From contig JAAYBE010000391.1 in the NCBI GenBank assembly GCA_012719015.1, forward strand, positions 1 through 10,165: DNA of 10,165 nt, given 5' to 3'. The position numbers and the translations under genes were made by a program. Shown in pieces: positions 1 through 7,073 of the stretch. A model generated the notes under the pieces. That model was not told the origin of the DNA. It saw nothing but the letters and a program-made list of their open reading frames with translations, and did no database searches. The DNA comes from Actinomycetota bacterium. GTDB lineage: Bacteria > Actinomycetota > Thermoleophilia > UBA2241. Each line of letters begins with the position of its first letter. The first letter of the stretch is position 1.

Positions 1-557
1 GCGTGCCCCGGCTGCGGCGCGTCATCGAGTTCATCTGTCTGCTGCCGCTGTCGATCCCGGCGATCGTGCTCGTGGTGGGCCTCGCCCCGGTGTACTCCTG
101 GGTCAACTACATCTTCGGCGATTCGCCACTGTTGCTCGCCTACGTCTACGTGATCCTCGTGCTCCCCTACGCCTATCGCGCCATCCACGCCAGTCTGCTC
201 GCGGTGGACATCGAGACCCTCTCCGAGGCCGCCCGTGGTCTGGGGGCGTCGTGGCCACAGGTGTTCATCCGTATCGTGGTGCCGGCCATCCGGGGCGGCC
301 TGCTCTCGGCCTCCGTGCTGGCGATCGCGCTCGTGCTGGGAGAGTTCACGATCTCGTCCCTGCTCAACTACGACACGCTCCAGGTCATCGTCAATCTGCT
401 GGGCCTGCGGAACGCCGGAGTGTCGGTGGCGGTGTCACTCGCCGCCCTCATCTTCGGGTTCGTCCTGCTGTTCGTCGTGTCGACGGTCGGATCCCGCCGT
501 CGCCGCGTCGTCCGTGCAGCGGCGCAGGCGGAAGGGGTGAATGGCAGTGACTCCTGA
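1..557 (+). CDS. ABC transporter permease, C-terminal part (PotC/AfuB/PhnV-like), cut by the window edge
   Basis: Inner-membrane permease subunit of a binding-protein-dependent ABC importer. The readable frame begins at base 3 and gives about 184 residues; the true start lies outside the window. Hydrophobic segments fall at about residues 8-30, 43-60, 98-122 and 140-162. The cytoplasmic EAA loop that docks on the ATPase is at residues 75-94 (EAARGLGAS, then IRIVVP). The EAA-G spacing and the following GEFTISSLL stretch fit the PotC/AfuB/PhnV class (polyamine, ferric iron, thiamine or 2-aminoethylphosphonate) better than the sugar CUT1 class. The tail is arginine-rich and cytoplasmic. The stop lies 17 bp inside the next gene, so the two are very likely translated together as one transporter. 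The substrate cannot be read from this fragment; the binding protein and any second permease should lie to the left. Family call is firm, substrate unknown. Confidence 0.9.
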   Translation, partial: VPRLRRVIEFICLLPLSIPAIVLVVGLAPVYSWVNYIFGDSPLLLAYVYVILVLPYAYRAIHASLLAVDIETLSEAARGLGASWPQVFIRIVVPAIRGGLLSASVLAIALVLGEFTISSLLNYDTLQVIVNLLGLRNAGVSVAVSLAALIFGFVLLFVVSTVGSRRRRVVRAAAQAEGVNGSDS

Positions 558-1695
558 GACAGAGAAGACCGCCGATCGCCCCGACCGCTCCGGAGTGACC
601 GTCCAACTGGTCGGTCTCACCCGGTTGTTCGGCCCCACGCGCGCCCTCGACGGTCTCTCCATCGACATCCAGGCCGGTGAGTTCGTCGCCTTCCTCGGGC
701 CGTCCGGCTGCGGCAAGACCACCGCGCTGCGGATCATCGCCGGGCTCGACGAGGCGGACTCCGGTGAGGTGCTGGTGGACGGCAAGGACATCGGCTCCCT
801 GCCCGCCAGCCGGCGTGACATGGGCATGGTGTTCCAAGCCTACAGCCTCTTCCCGAACATGACGGCGCGCAACAACGTGGCCTTCGGACTGCGGATGCGG
901 AAGATCGACAAGGCGACGCGACAGAGGCGGGCCGACGAGATGCTCGAGCTCGTGGGCCTCGGCGCCATGGCCGACCGGTATCCGAACCAGCTCTCGGGCG
1001 GTCAGCAGCAGCGCGTGGCACTCGCCCGCGCCCTGGCCATCCGGCCCCGCGTCCTGCTGCTGGACGAGCCGTTGTCGGCACTGGACGCCAAGGTACGAGG
1101 GGAGCTGCGCGACGAGATCCGCCGCGTGCATCAGGAGGTGGGTACGACGACCGTGTTCGTGACCCACGACCAGGAGGAGGCCTTCACCCTCGCCGACCGT
1201 GTCGCCGTCATCAACAACGGTCGGCTGCAGCAGATCGGACCGCCGACGGAGATCTACGAGAAACCCGCCACCGAGTTCGTCGCCGACTTCGTCGGCCTCA
1301 CCAACCGGCTGCCCGGCGTGGCCGGGGACGGCCTGGTCGAGGTGCTGGGCGACCGGCTGCCCCTGCTCGACGGGTCCGCGAAGGACGGGGACGTGACGGT
1401 ACTGGTGCGCCCCGAGTCGATGCAGCTGGCACCCGGCACGGACGGCAACGGCTGGGTGACCGCGGTCAGTTTCCGTGGTCCGATCTCGATGGTGCGCGTG
1501 CGACTGCCCGGCGACGAGCTCGTGCTGGTGCAGATGCCGAGCGCCGACAGCTCGATGCTCTCCCCCGGCACGCAGGTCCGTCTGAGCGTGCGCCCGCGCC
1601 CGGTGCTGGCGGTGAGCGCGACGCGTGCGGACGGCCGGTCAGGATCCCCACTTCCGGGGGATGTGTCGGAACCACAGGGCAGCATGACGGTCTGA
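541..1695 (+). CDS. ABC transporter ATP-binding protein with TOBE domain (PotA/FbpC-like)
   Basis: ATPase subunit that powers the importer encoded just upstream; 384 aa, the usual length for PotA/FbpC/UgpC-type subunits. The nucleotide-binding domain covers about residues 20-250: Walker A GPSGCGKT at 53-60, Q-loop Q99 in MVFQAYSLFP, signature LSGGQQQR at 151-158, Walker B VLLLDEP at 171-177, D-loop SALD at 179-182 and switch H209 in FVTHDQEEA. The C-terminal part (about 285-358) is a TOBE-type regulatory domain, including VRPESM. All catalytic residues are present. The ATG at 541 is preceded by a GAAGGGG-like Shine-Dalgarno and overlaps the permease by 17 bp. FVADFVGLTNRLPG after the ATPase core resembles iron, polyamine and aminoethylphosphonate transport ATPases, which does not settle the substrate. 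The C-terminal 25 residues (DGRSGSPLPGDVSEPQG) look unstructured. Confidence 0.96.
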   Translation: MAVTPETEKTADRPDRSGVTVQLVGLTRLFGPTRALDGLSIDIQAGEFVAFLGPSGCGKTTALRIIAGLDEADSGEVLVDGKDIGSLPASRRDMGMVFQAYSLFPNMTARNNVAFGLRMRKIDKATRQRRADEMLELVGLGAMADRYPNQLSGGQQQRVALARALAIRPRVLLLDEPLSALDAKVRGELRDEIRRVHQEVGTTTVFVTHDQEEAFTLADRVAVINNGRLQQIGPPTEIYEKPATEFVADFVGLTNRLPGVAGDGLVEVLGDRLPLLDGSAKDGDVTVLVRPESMQLAPGTDGNGWVTAVSFRGPISMVRVRLPGDELVLVQMPSADSSMLSPGTQVRLSVRPRPVLAVSATRADGRSGSPLPGDVSEPQGSMTV

Positions 1696-1703
1696 GGGAT
1701 CAC

Positions 1704-1721
1704 GCCCGGGCGACGCCGGGC
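1704..1721 (+). terminator. Small GC hairpin after the ABC ATPase gene (possible weak terminator)
   Basis: A perfect 6-bp inverted repeat, GCCCGG (1704-1709) and CCGGGC (1716-1721), with a 6-nt loop, starts 8 nt after the ATPase stop. No T-run follows, so it may be an attenuating or RNA-end hairpin, or chance in GC-rich DNA. It sits in the 68-bp gap before the phosphate transporter, where read-through is still likely. Confidence 0.35.
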
Positions 1722-1763
1722 TGGACGATGATGAGCGATGCGAAGAGATGAGAAGCCACACGA

Positions 1764-2735
1764 ATGACGCTCTCCGGGATCCTTCTGCTGGCCGCGACGC
1801 TGGCCTTCACTCTGGCCAACGGCGCCAACGACGGGGCGACGCTGGTCGCGCTGGGGACGCGCACGCGGGTGATCGGCGTGGCCGCAGCGATCGCCATCCT
1901 GACGGCGATGGTCGCCGTGGGGCCGTTCTTCCTGGGCACGGCGGTGGCGACGACGCTGGCGCATCGCCTGGTGGCCTTCGAGTCGCGGGACGGCCAGACG
2001 GCGCTGCTGGTCGCGGTGCTGGCGTCGCTCATCGTCGTCCTCGTGCTCACGCGGCGCGGCACGCCGACCAGTCTCACGCTCGCTCTCACCGGGGGTATCG
2101 TCGGCGCCGGCCTGGGGGCCTCTTTGCCGGTGCAGTGGACCGTGGTCGGTGAGGTGCTGATCATGTCCCTCGCAGCTCCGCTGATCGGCGTGCCCGCCGG
2201 CTGGGCCGTCTACAAGATCCTCTCCGGCCCCGTGGGACGGGTCATCGCGCGACGTTCGATGAGCGGCGCCCAGATCGGCTCGTACCTGCTGCAGAGCGTC
2301 GCGTACGCCGCCAACGACGCGCAGAAGATGGTGGCGATCGCCGCCGTCGCGACCGCCGCCCATACGGATCCGGTCCGCGCCGACGCCGTCAGCCAGACGG
2401 CCATCGCGGCCATGTTCGCAGCCGGCATCATGCTGACCATCCACAAGGTCGCGCCGGTGGTCGCCGACGGGGTCGTCCGTATCCGTACGCCGCACTTCAT
2501 CGCCTCCTCGTTCAGCTCGGCGGTCGTGGTCCTGGCGGCCTCGGCCGCAGGCTTCCCCGTCTCGTCCACCCAGGCGGTGGCGGGCGCCGCCGTGGGCAGC
2601 GGCATCGCCAGCTCGCCGGCGACGGTGCGCTGGACCGAGGTCCGGAAGATCGGCTGGGCGTGGATCGTGACGTTGCCGGCCACGATGGGCCTGGCTGCGG
2701 CGCTGACCGCCGCCGGAAGGATGGCGTACCGGTGA
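1764..2735 (+). CDS. PiT-family inorganic phosphate transporter (short form)
   Basis: Integral membrane phosphate carrier of the PiT (PF01384, PHO4) family, expected to move Pi, usually as a metal-phosphate complex, by cation symport. At 323 aa it is short compared with E. coli PitA (about 500 aa). Both inverted-repeat signatures are visible: GANDGA at residues 20-25 and AANDAQK at 182-188. The paired PxS motifs are PTSLTLALTGG at 101-111 and PVSSTQAVAGAAVG at 265-278. Hydrophobic helices fill most of the protein; the basic stretch 158-168 lies in the central cytoplasmic loop, much reduced here. ATG 1764 follows a modest GAGAAG Shine-Dalgarno at 1750-1755. The stop overlaps the GTG of the next gene, a DUF47/PhoU-like protein, which is the standard partner of PiT carriers. 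Glutamine replaces the common histidine in the second PVSSTH motif. Direction of flux cannot be told from sequence. Confidence 0.93.
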   Translation: MTLSGILLLAATLAFTLANGANDGATLVALGTRTRVIGVAAAIAILTAMVAVGPFFLGTAVATTLAHRLVAFESRDGQTALLVAVLASLIVVLVLTRRGTPTSLTLALTGGIVGAGLGASLPVQWTVVGEVLIMSLAAPLIGVPAGWAVYKILSGPVGRVIARRSMSGAQIGSYLLQSVAYAANDAQKMVAIAAVATAAHTDPVRADAVSQTAIAAMFAAGIMLTIHKVAPVVADGVVRIRTPHFIASSFSSAVVVLAASAAGFPVSSTQAVAGAAVGSGIASSPATVRWTEVRKIGWAWIVTLPATMGLAAALTAAGRMAYR

Positions 2736-3376
2736 AGAGGACGCGCGTACAAAGGGCACTGCGGCGCATGAGACGCGGCGGCAGCCTGGCGCTCGTCACC
2801 TCCCTCGAGCGCCAGCTCGATGAGGTGTTGGCCGCCTGCCGGCTGGCCCACGACGTGGCGGCGGGGACGACCGACATCACCGCCGCGCGCGAGAAGATGA
2901 AGAGGATCGAGCACAAGGGCGACGTGCAACGCGCCGAGCTGGTCCGCGGGCTGGCGGGCGTCCTGGTCGCACCGATCGACCGTGAGGATCTGTTCCGTCT
3001 CTCACGGTCCATCGATGACGTCCTGGACAACATCCACGACTTCGTGCGCGAGCTGGATCTCTATGAGATGGCCGCGACCGATGTCTTCTCGGCCCCGCTC
3101 GAGGAGGCGGCGACGGCGATCGACGACCTGCGAGCGGCCGTCCGCACGATCACGCGCTCTCCGGCGGACACGGGCCAGGCGGCGCTCACGGCCAAGAAGT
3201 CGGCCAACGAGATCCGGCGCCGCTACGACGAGGAGGTGGCCCTGCTCTTCCAGGGACCACTGTCCATGGAGATGCTCAAACGCCGCGAGCTGCTGCGCCG
3301 CCTCGACGTCGTGGGACTGCGCCTGAACGAAGCCGCCGACGTCCTCTCCGACGCCGTCGTCAAGCGGAGAGCGTGA
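2732..3376 (+). CDS. DUF47 / PhoU-like protein partnered with the PiT transporter
   Basis: Cytoplasmic all-helical protein of the DUF47 (PF01865, PhoU_div) family, commonly encoded next to PiT transporters and thought to regulate phosphate transport. With the GTG start at 2732 it is 214 aa, the normal family length. Family hallmarks are present: an E-HKGD stretch (RIEHKGDVQRAEL), then APIDREDLFRLSRSIDDVLDNIHDF, the conserved DRED and DDVLD acid clusters used for metal binding in PhoU-like folds. GTG 2732-2734 shares bases with the PiT stop (GTGA) and has GGAAGG 11 nt upstream at 2715-2720, so translational coupling is likely. An ATG at 2660 would extend it 24 residues into the PiT gene with a charged, atypical sequence and was not chosen; ATG 2768 is a shorter alternative. 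The 71-bp gap to glpD shows no strong hairpin, so co-transcription with glpD is possible. Confidence 0.9.
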   Translation: MKRTRVQRALRRMRRGGSLALVTSLERQLDEVLAACRLAHDVAAGTTDITAAREKMKRIEHKGDVQRAELVRGLAGVLVAPIDREDLFRLSRSIDDVLDNIHDFVRELDLYEMAATDVFSAPLEEAATAIDDLRAAVRTITRSPADTGQAALTAKKSANEIRRRYDEEVALLFQGPLSMEMLKRRELLRRLDVVGLRLNEAADVLSDAVVKRRA

Positions 3377-3447
3377 GACGCCATGGGAGCCGACTCGCGA
3401 GCGGGGACCACGACGAAGCCACAACGATGCGGACCTGAAGGCTTGAG

Positions 3448-5217
3448 ATGACTGCTATCACCACTGACACCGGGACGACCGACTTCCTACCGGCGTGCTG
3501 CAGGGACGCCGCAGCGCTCGGACCGCCGCAACGGGCGGCGGCGCTCGAGCGCCTCGCCACCGACCTCTTCGACGTGCTCGTCGTCGGCGGCGGCGCCACC
3601 GGCTGCGGCATCGCCCTTGACGCTGCGGGCCGCGGGCTGCGGGTCGCCATGGTCGAGAAGAGGGACTGGGCGGCCGGAACGTCCAGCCGTTCCAGCAAAC
3701 TGATCCACGGCGGTCTGCGCTACCTGGAGCAGCTCGACATCGAGCTGGTACGCGAGGCGCTGCAGGAGCGGCGTCTGCTGGTCAAGAAGATCGCGCCCCA
3801 TCTGGTGCACCCGATGCCGATCCTGATGCCTCTGCGGCGGATGGCGTGGGACCGCGCCTTCCTCGGCTCCGGGTTGCTCCTCTACGACGCCCTCGCAGGA
3901 CTCCATCCGGCGATGCCACGCCACCGTCATCTCTCCCGCCGCGCCTGCCTGCGCGCGGTACCGAGCCTGCGCGAAGACGCCCTGCACGGCGGCATCCGCT
4001 TCTACGACGCGCAGGTCGACGATGCCCGCCTCTCGCTCGTCCTCACGCGCACCGCCGCGGCGCTCGGCGCCACATGCGTCTCGGCAGCGAAGGTCGTCGG
4101 ATTCCTGCACGACGGCGGCAGGGTCGCAGGCGCGCGCGTCGCCGACCTTGAATCGGGTGTCGAGCTGGACGTGCATGCCCGCACGGTGATCAACGCCACC
4201 GGCGTGTGGACCAACGAGACGGAGCGCCTCGCCGGAGTCACACCCACGACGCAGGTGCGTCCGTCCAAAGGCGTGCACCTCGTGGTACCCAAGGACCGTA
4301 TCCACTCGGATTGGGCGCTCATCCTGCCCACCGAGAAGAGTGTGTTGTTCGTGCTGCCGTGGGCCGAGCAGTGGATCATCGGAACCACGGACACGGACTG
4401 GCGGTTCGACCTCGATCATCCGGCGGCGACACGCACCGATGCGGAATACCTGCTGGAGAGGGTCAACACCATGCTCGTGGAGCCGCTGACGCTCGACGAC
4501 GTCACTGCGGTCTACGCCGGGCTGCGGCCGCTGCTCGGCGGCGACGCCAAGGAGACCGCCAAGATGTCGCGCAAGCACATGGTGTGGCGCAGCGCCCCCG
4601 GTCTCGTGAGCATCGCCGGAGGCAAATACACCACCTATCGCCTCATGGCGCGCGACGCGGTCGACGCGGCTGCGCACGAACTGCCGTTCGCCGTGGACCC
4701 CAGCCGCAGCGCCGATCAGGCGCTGCTCGGCGCCGTGGGGTTGTCGGGCGCCGGCTACCGGCTCAGCCGGCATCCGGGCGCCGCCGGGCTCTCACCCGGG
4801 CAGATCGACCACCTCGTGGCACGACACGGGACGATGGCGATGGAGATACTCGACCTCATCGCCCGGGAGCCCGACATGGCCGCTCCGTTGCCGGGCGCCG
4901 ACAAGTACGTCTCGGCCGAGGTGCACTACGCCGTCACCCACGAGGGCGCCCTGCACATCGACGACGTGCTCACCCGACGCACACACGTCGCCTTCGAGGC
5001 CGCCGACCGCGGGGCGCTGGCCGCCGACGCCGTCGCCCGGATCATGGCGCCGTTGCTCGGCTGGGACGCGACGACCGCCGAGCGCGAAGCGGAGCACTAC
5101 CGCGCCCGGCTGGACGCCGAGCGTGCCGCCCAGTCGATGCTCGACGACGAGACGTCGAACGCCGCCCGCATGGCGGTCCGCGACCTGCGCGTCGACGCCT
5201 CCGCCGCGACCGGTTGA
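3448..5217 (+). CDS. glpD: Glycerol-3-phosphate dehydrogenase, FAD-dependent (GlpD/GlpO family)
   Basis: Oxidises sn-glycerol-3-phosphate to dihydroxyacetone phosphate, passing electrons via FAD to quinone (GlpD) or oxygen (GlpO-type); peripheral on the cytoplasmic membrane. At 589 aa it is typical of actinobacterial members. After a roughly 40-residue leader comes the Rossmann FAD site DVLVVGGGATGCG (42-54), with the acidic residue at the end of strand 2 (VEKRDW, 69-74). Family blocks follow: GTSSRSSKLIHGGLRYLE (77-94), FYDAQVDDARL (185-195), INATGVWTNE (248-257), IGTTDTDW (311-318), the FAD-binding YAGLRPLL (356-363) and SIAGGKYTTYR (388-398). The C-terminal helical cap includes EVHYAVTHEGALHIDDVLTR (491-510). 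ATG 3448 has GAAGG at 3437-3441, 6 nt upstream. It follows the PiT/DUF47 pair and converges on a HAD phosphatase gene whose family includes glycerol-3-phosphate phosphatases. No truncation or missing motif was seen. Confidence 0.97.
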   Translation: MTAITTDTGTTDFLPACCRDAAALGPPQRAAALERLATDLFDVLVVGGGATGCGIALDAAGRGLRVAMVEKRDWAAGTSSRSSKLIHGGLRYLEQLDIELVREALQERRLLVKKIAPHLVHPMPILMPLRRMAWDRAFLGSGLLLYDALAGLHPAMPRHRHLSRRACLRAVPSLREDALHGGIRFYDAQVDDARLSLVLTRTAAALGATCVSAAKVVGFLHDGGRVAGARVADLESGVELDVHARTVINATGVWTNETERLAGVTPTTQVRPSKGVHLVVPKDRIHSDWALILPTEKSVLFVLPWAEQWIIGTTDTDWRFDLDHPAATRTDAEYLLERVNTMLVEPLTLDDVTAVYAGLRPLLGGDAKETAKMSRKHMVWRSAPGLVSIAGGKYTTYRLMARDAVDAAAHELPFAVDPSRSADQALLGAVGLSGAGYRLSRHPGAAGLSPGQIDHLVARHGTMAMEILDLIAREPDMAAPLPGADKYVSAEVHYAVTHEGALHIDDVLTRRTHVAFEAADRGALAADAVARIMAPLLGWDATTAEREAEHYRARLDAERAAQSMLDDETSNAARMAVRDLRVDASAATG

Positions 5218-5233
5218 CCGCGGCAGGCCGCCG
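5218..5233. other. 16-bp convergent junction between glpD and the HAD gene
   Basis: The two stop codons (5215-5217 on +, 5236-5234 on -) are only 16 bp apart. GCGGC (5220-5224) and GCCGC (5227-5231) form a short dyad with a 2-nt gap, too tight to make a good bidirectional terminator and without T-runs. Transcripts from both sides may therefore run into the opposite gene and overlap. Confidence 0.4.
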
Positions 5234-6130
5234 TCAATCCCCGGCGACCGGCCCGGCGACAGGGCTGGGCGGCAGCAGGTCGCCGAGGTCGCGCAGGACG
5301 TAGGTCGGCTGGATCGCCGAGTCGGCGAGGTCGGACGCCGTCGTCGCGCCCGTCAGTGGAAGCGCGGTGGACAGCCCCGCCTCAAGGCCCATCATGACAT
5401 CGGTCTCGAGCCGGTCGCCGGTCATCAGGCATTCCCGCGCCGGCAGGCCGAGCAGGCCCAGCGTGGCCTCGATCATGTGGCGCGACGGTTTGCCCACCAC
5501 CGCCTCGACCCGGGCGCCGGTGCAGGCCTCGACCGCGGCGATCACCGCCGCGCAATCGGGCTCACCGCCACCCGGGACCGGGCAGTACGGGTCGGGGTTG
5601 GTGGCGAAGAAGCGGGCTCCGGCACGGATGGCGTCGAAGGCGATCTGCAGCTTCCGGTACACGAAGGTGCGGTCGAAACTGGCGATGACCGCGTCCACCT
5701 CGCTGGGCTGCTCGGTGAGCGTGTAGCCGGCGGCACGGAGCGCCGTGCACAACGGCTCCTCTCCGAGGACGAACAGACGTGCGCCCGGCATGCGCCGGTC
5801 CAGGAAGTCGACCATCACCTGCGTCGACGTGATCACGTCCTCGACGGGCGTGGGTACACCGAGCCGGGTGAGCTTGGCGGCGTAGTGCTCGCGCGGGTGC
5901 GTGGGGTTGTTGGACACGAAGATCGTGCGCAGGCCCCGGGCGCGCAAAGTCGCCAGGGTCTCGCCGGCCGCGGGCAGCAGCGCGTCCCCGAGGTAGACCG
6001 TGCCGTCGAGGTCGAAGATGTAGCCCCGGAAGAAGCCGGTGGGCGTGGCCCGGCGGGCCGGCGCGCCTCGCCGCGATGACGCCGGCCCGCCGTGGTCGGG
6101 TCCCGCCGTGCCCCCGGCGGCCTCAGCCAT
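5234..6130 (-). CDS. HAD-IIA family phosphatase (NagD/AraL/phosphoglycolate or glycerol-3-phosphate phosphatase-like)
   Basis: Cytoplasmic HAD hydrolase predicted to remove phosphate from a small organophosphate. The 298-aa protein has a 35-residue Gly/Ala/Pro/Arg tail, then motif I FDLDGTVYLG with nucleophile D40 and acid/base D42, motif II FVSNN (S73), a C2-type cap at about 90-195, motif III VGKPS (K214) and motif IV GDRLETD (238-244). This order and the DLDGTVYLG wording are typical of the HAD-IIA (NagD) subfamily, which includes AraL, PNPPase and mycobacterial glycerol-3-phosphate phosphatase. The ATG at 6130 overlaps the end of the kinase gene by 8 bp and has no good Shine-Dalgarno (upstream is GCGGGCCCGCGGCCC), so coupled translation is likely; no other start codon precedes motif I. 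It is the last gene of the GntR-led cluster. Substrate is unproven; convergent glpD and the upstream kinase make a polyol phosphate a reasonable guess. Confidence 0.92.
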   Translation of the reverse strand: MAEAAGGTAGPDHGGPASSRRGAPARRATPTGFFRGYIFDLDGTVYLGDALLPAAGETLATLRARGLRTIFVSNNPTHPREHYAAKLTRLGVPTPVEDVITSTQVMVDFLDRRMPGARLFVLGEEPLCTALRAAGYTLTEQPSEVDAVIASFDRTFVYRKLQIAFDAIRAGARFFATNPDPYCPVPGGGEPDCAAVIAAVEACTGARVEAVVGKPSRHMIEATLGLLGLPARECLMTGDRLETDVMMGLEAGLSTALPLTGATTASDLADSAIQPTYVLRDLGDLLPPSPVAGPVAGD

Positions 6131-7073
6131 GGGCCGCGGGCCCGCCGATGGTCGCGCGGATCACCTTGTGTCCGCGCGCCTCGAACATGGACGCGACCGA
6201 CTCCTGCAGCTCGCGTCCCGGGGTGAGCGACACCATGTAGCCGCCGCGCCCGCCGCCGGTGACCTTGGCGCCCAGGGCGCCCTTGTCGAGAGCGGCGGCG
6301 CACATCTCGTCCAGCTTCTCGTGCGACATGCCCATCTCGGTCAGCAGCTCATGGTTCTCCGACATGATGCCGCCCACCGCGGTCCAGTCGTCCGCCTCGA
6401 GAGCCGCCTTCATGCGCCGCCCCTCTTCCCTGATCCTCTCCAGCCGCTGGGCGAACAGCTCCGGCTGTGCCTCCTTCTGCTCGTCGATGAAGGCGTCCAG
6501 GGAGGCGGTGTCGACCGTCACGCCGCTGTTGGCGAGCACGATGTCGACCGGCTTCGAGACCGCGATCTGCTCGAAGTGCTGCTGCTTGTCCTTGAGGTAG
6601 AAGAACAGCAGGCCTCCGTAGGTGGAGGCGGTGTTGTCCACGCCGCTGGCGACGCCGTGATAGGGGAACTCCCCCTGCCAGGCCACGTGGTTGATCTGCT
6701 CGATCGTGTAGCCCAGGCCGAACTCGGCGTCCAGAGCGCGCGCCAGCGAGACGCAGCTCGCCGCGCTGGCGCCCACTCCGCTGCCCGCCAACAGCGTGCC
6801 GCCCATGGTGATCTTGATGGGCGTCTTCGCGACGTCCACCCCCATCGCCTCGAGGATCGTGTCGATCGAGCGCCCGTGCTGCTCGCGCTTCTTCTCCTTG
6901 TAGCCGGGGACCTCGTCACGCCGGTCGTCCAACGTCCAGCCGCTGCCGCTCTCCAGCCGCTCGACCGTGGTCACGGTCGAGTACGGGATCGCGGCCACGA
7001 TGGCCGGCACCTCCTCGAGGACGAACTGGTCGCCGATCAGGATCGTCTTGCCGAATCCGCTGCCTTCACCCAT
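6123..7073 (-). CDS. GHMP kinase, mevalonate kinase-like, substrate uncertain
   Basis: ATP-dependent small-molecule kinase of the GHMP superfamily, 316 aa, closest in layout to mevalonate kinases. Seen: an N-terminal motif KTILIGDQFVLEEVPAI (9-25) in place of the usual K-IL-GEHAVVYG-PA; the phosphate-binding loop GSGVGASAASCVSLARAL (97-114); HGVASGVDNTASTYGG (139-154) with the expected catalytic aspartate D146; and the C-terminal VTGGGRGGYMVSL (271-283). The core fold is complete, but the usual Glu-His of motif 1 is Asp-Gln (15-16), residues near the substrate pocket in this superfamily. ATG 7073 has GGGGGAG about 7 nt upstream and overlaps the DHH gene by 8 bp; its own stop overlaps the HAD gene by 8 bp. 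No phosphomevalonate kinase, decarboxylase or HMG-CoA gene is in the window. Family call is firm; naming it mevalonate kinase would go beyond the evidence. Confidence 0.9.
   Translation of the reverse strand: MGEGSGFGKTILIGDQFVLEEVPAIVAAIPYSTVTTVERLESGSGWTLDDRRDEVPGYKEKKREQHGRSIDTILEAMGVDVAKTPIKITMGGTLLAGSGVGASAASCVSLARALDAEFGLGYTIEQINHVAWQGEFPYHGVASGVDNTASTYGGLLFFYLKDKQQHFEQIAVSKPVDIVLANSGVTVDTASLDAFIDEQKEAQPELFAQRLERIREEGRRMKAALEADDWTAVGGIMSENHELLTEMGMSHEKLDEMCAAALDKGALGAKVTGGGRGGYMVSLTPGRELQESVASMFEARGHKVIRATIGGPAAHG

Noticed and set aside
448..1167. Minus-strand 239-codon frame opposite the ABC genes
   Set aside because: Antisense to the permease end and the ATPase, including its Walker A and signature codons; no supporting motif.
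1254..2759. 501-codon open frame on the minus strand across the ATPase and PiT genes
   Set aside because: It is antisense to two genes with clear family motifs; its translation is rich in Arg, His and Gly with no domain. Long antisense frames are common in high-GC genes.
3377..3447. CTCGCGAG palindrome and possible PHO-box in the gap before glpD
   Set aside because: The 8-bp palindrome is self-complementary without a loop, and no GTTCACC-type direct repeats are present, so no phosphate-regulator site can be supported.
4281..4288. TGGTACCC inside glpD as a second GntR site
   Set aside because: Only one half site is present and it lies within coding sequence; no dyad partner follows at the right distance.
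3487..4773. 428-codon minus-strand frame opposite glpD
   Set aside because: It mirrors the codon structure of glpD, a certain gene, and shows no recognisable domain or ribosome site.
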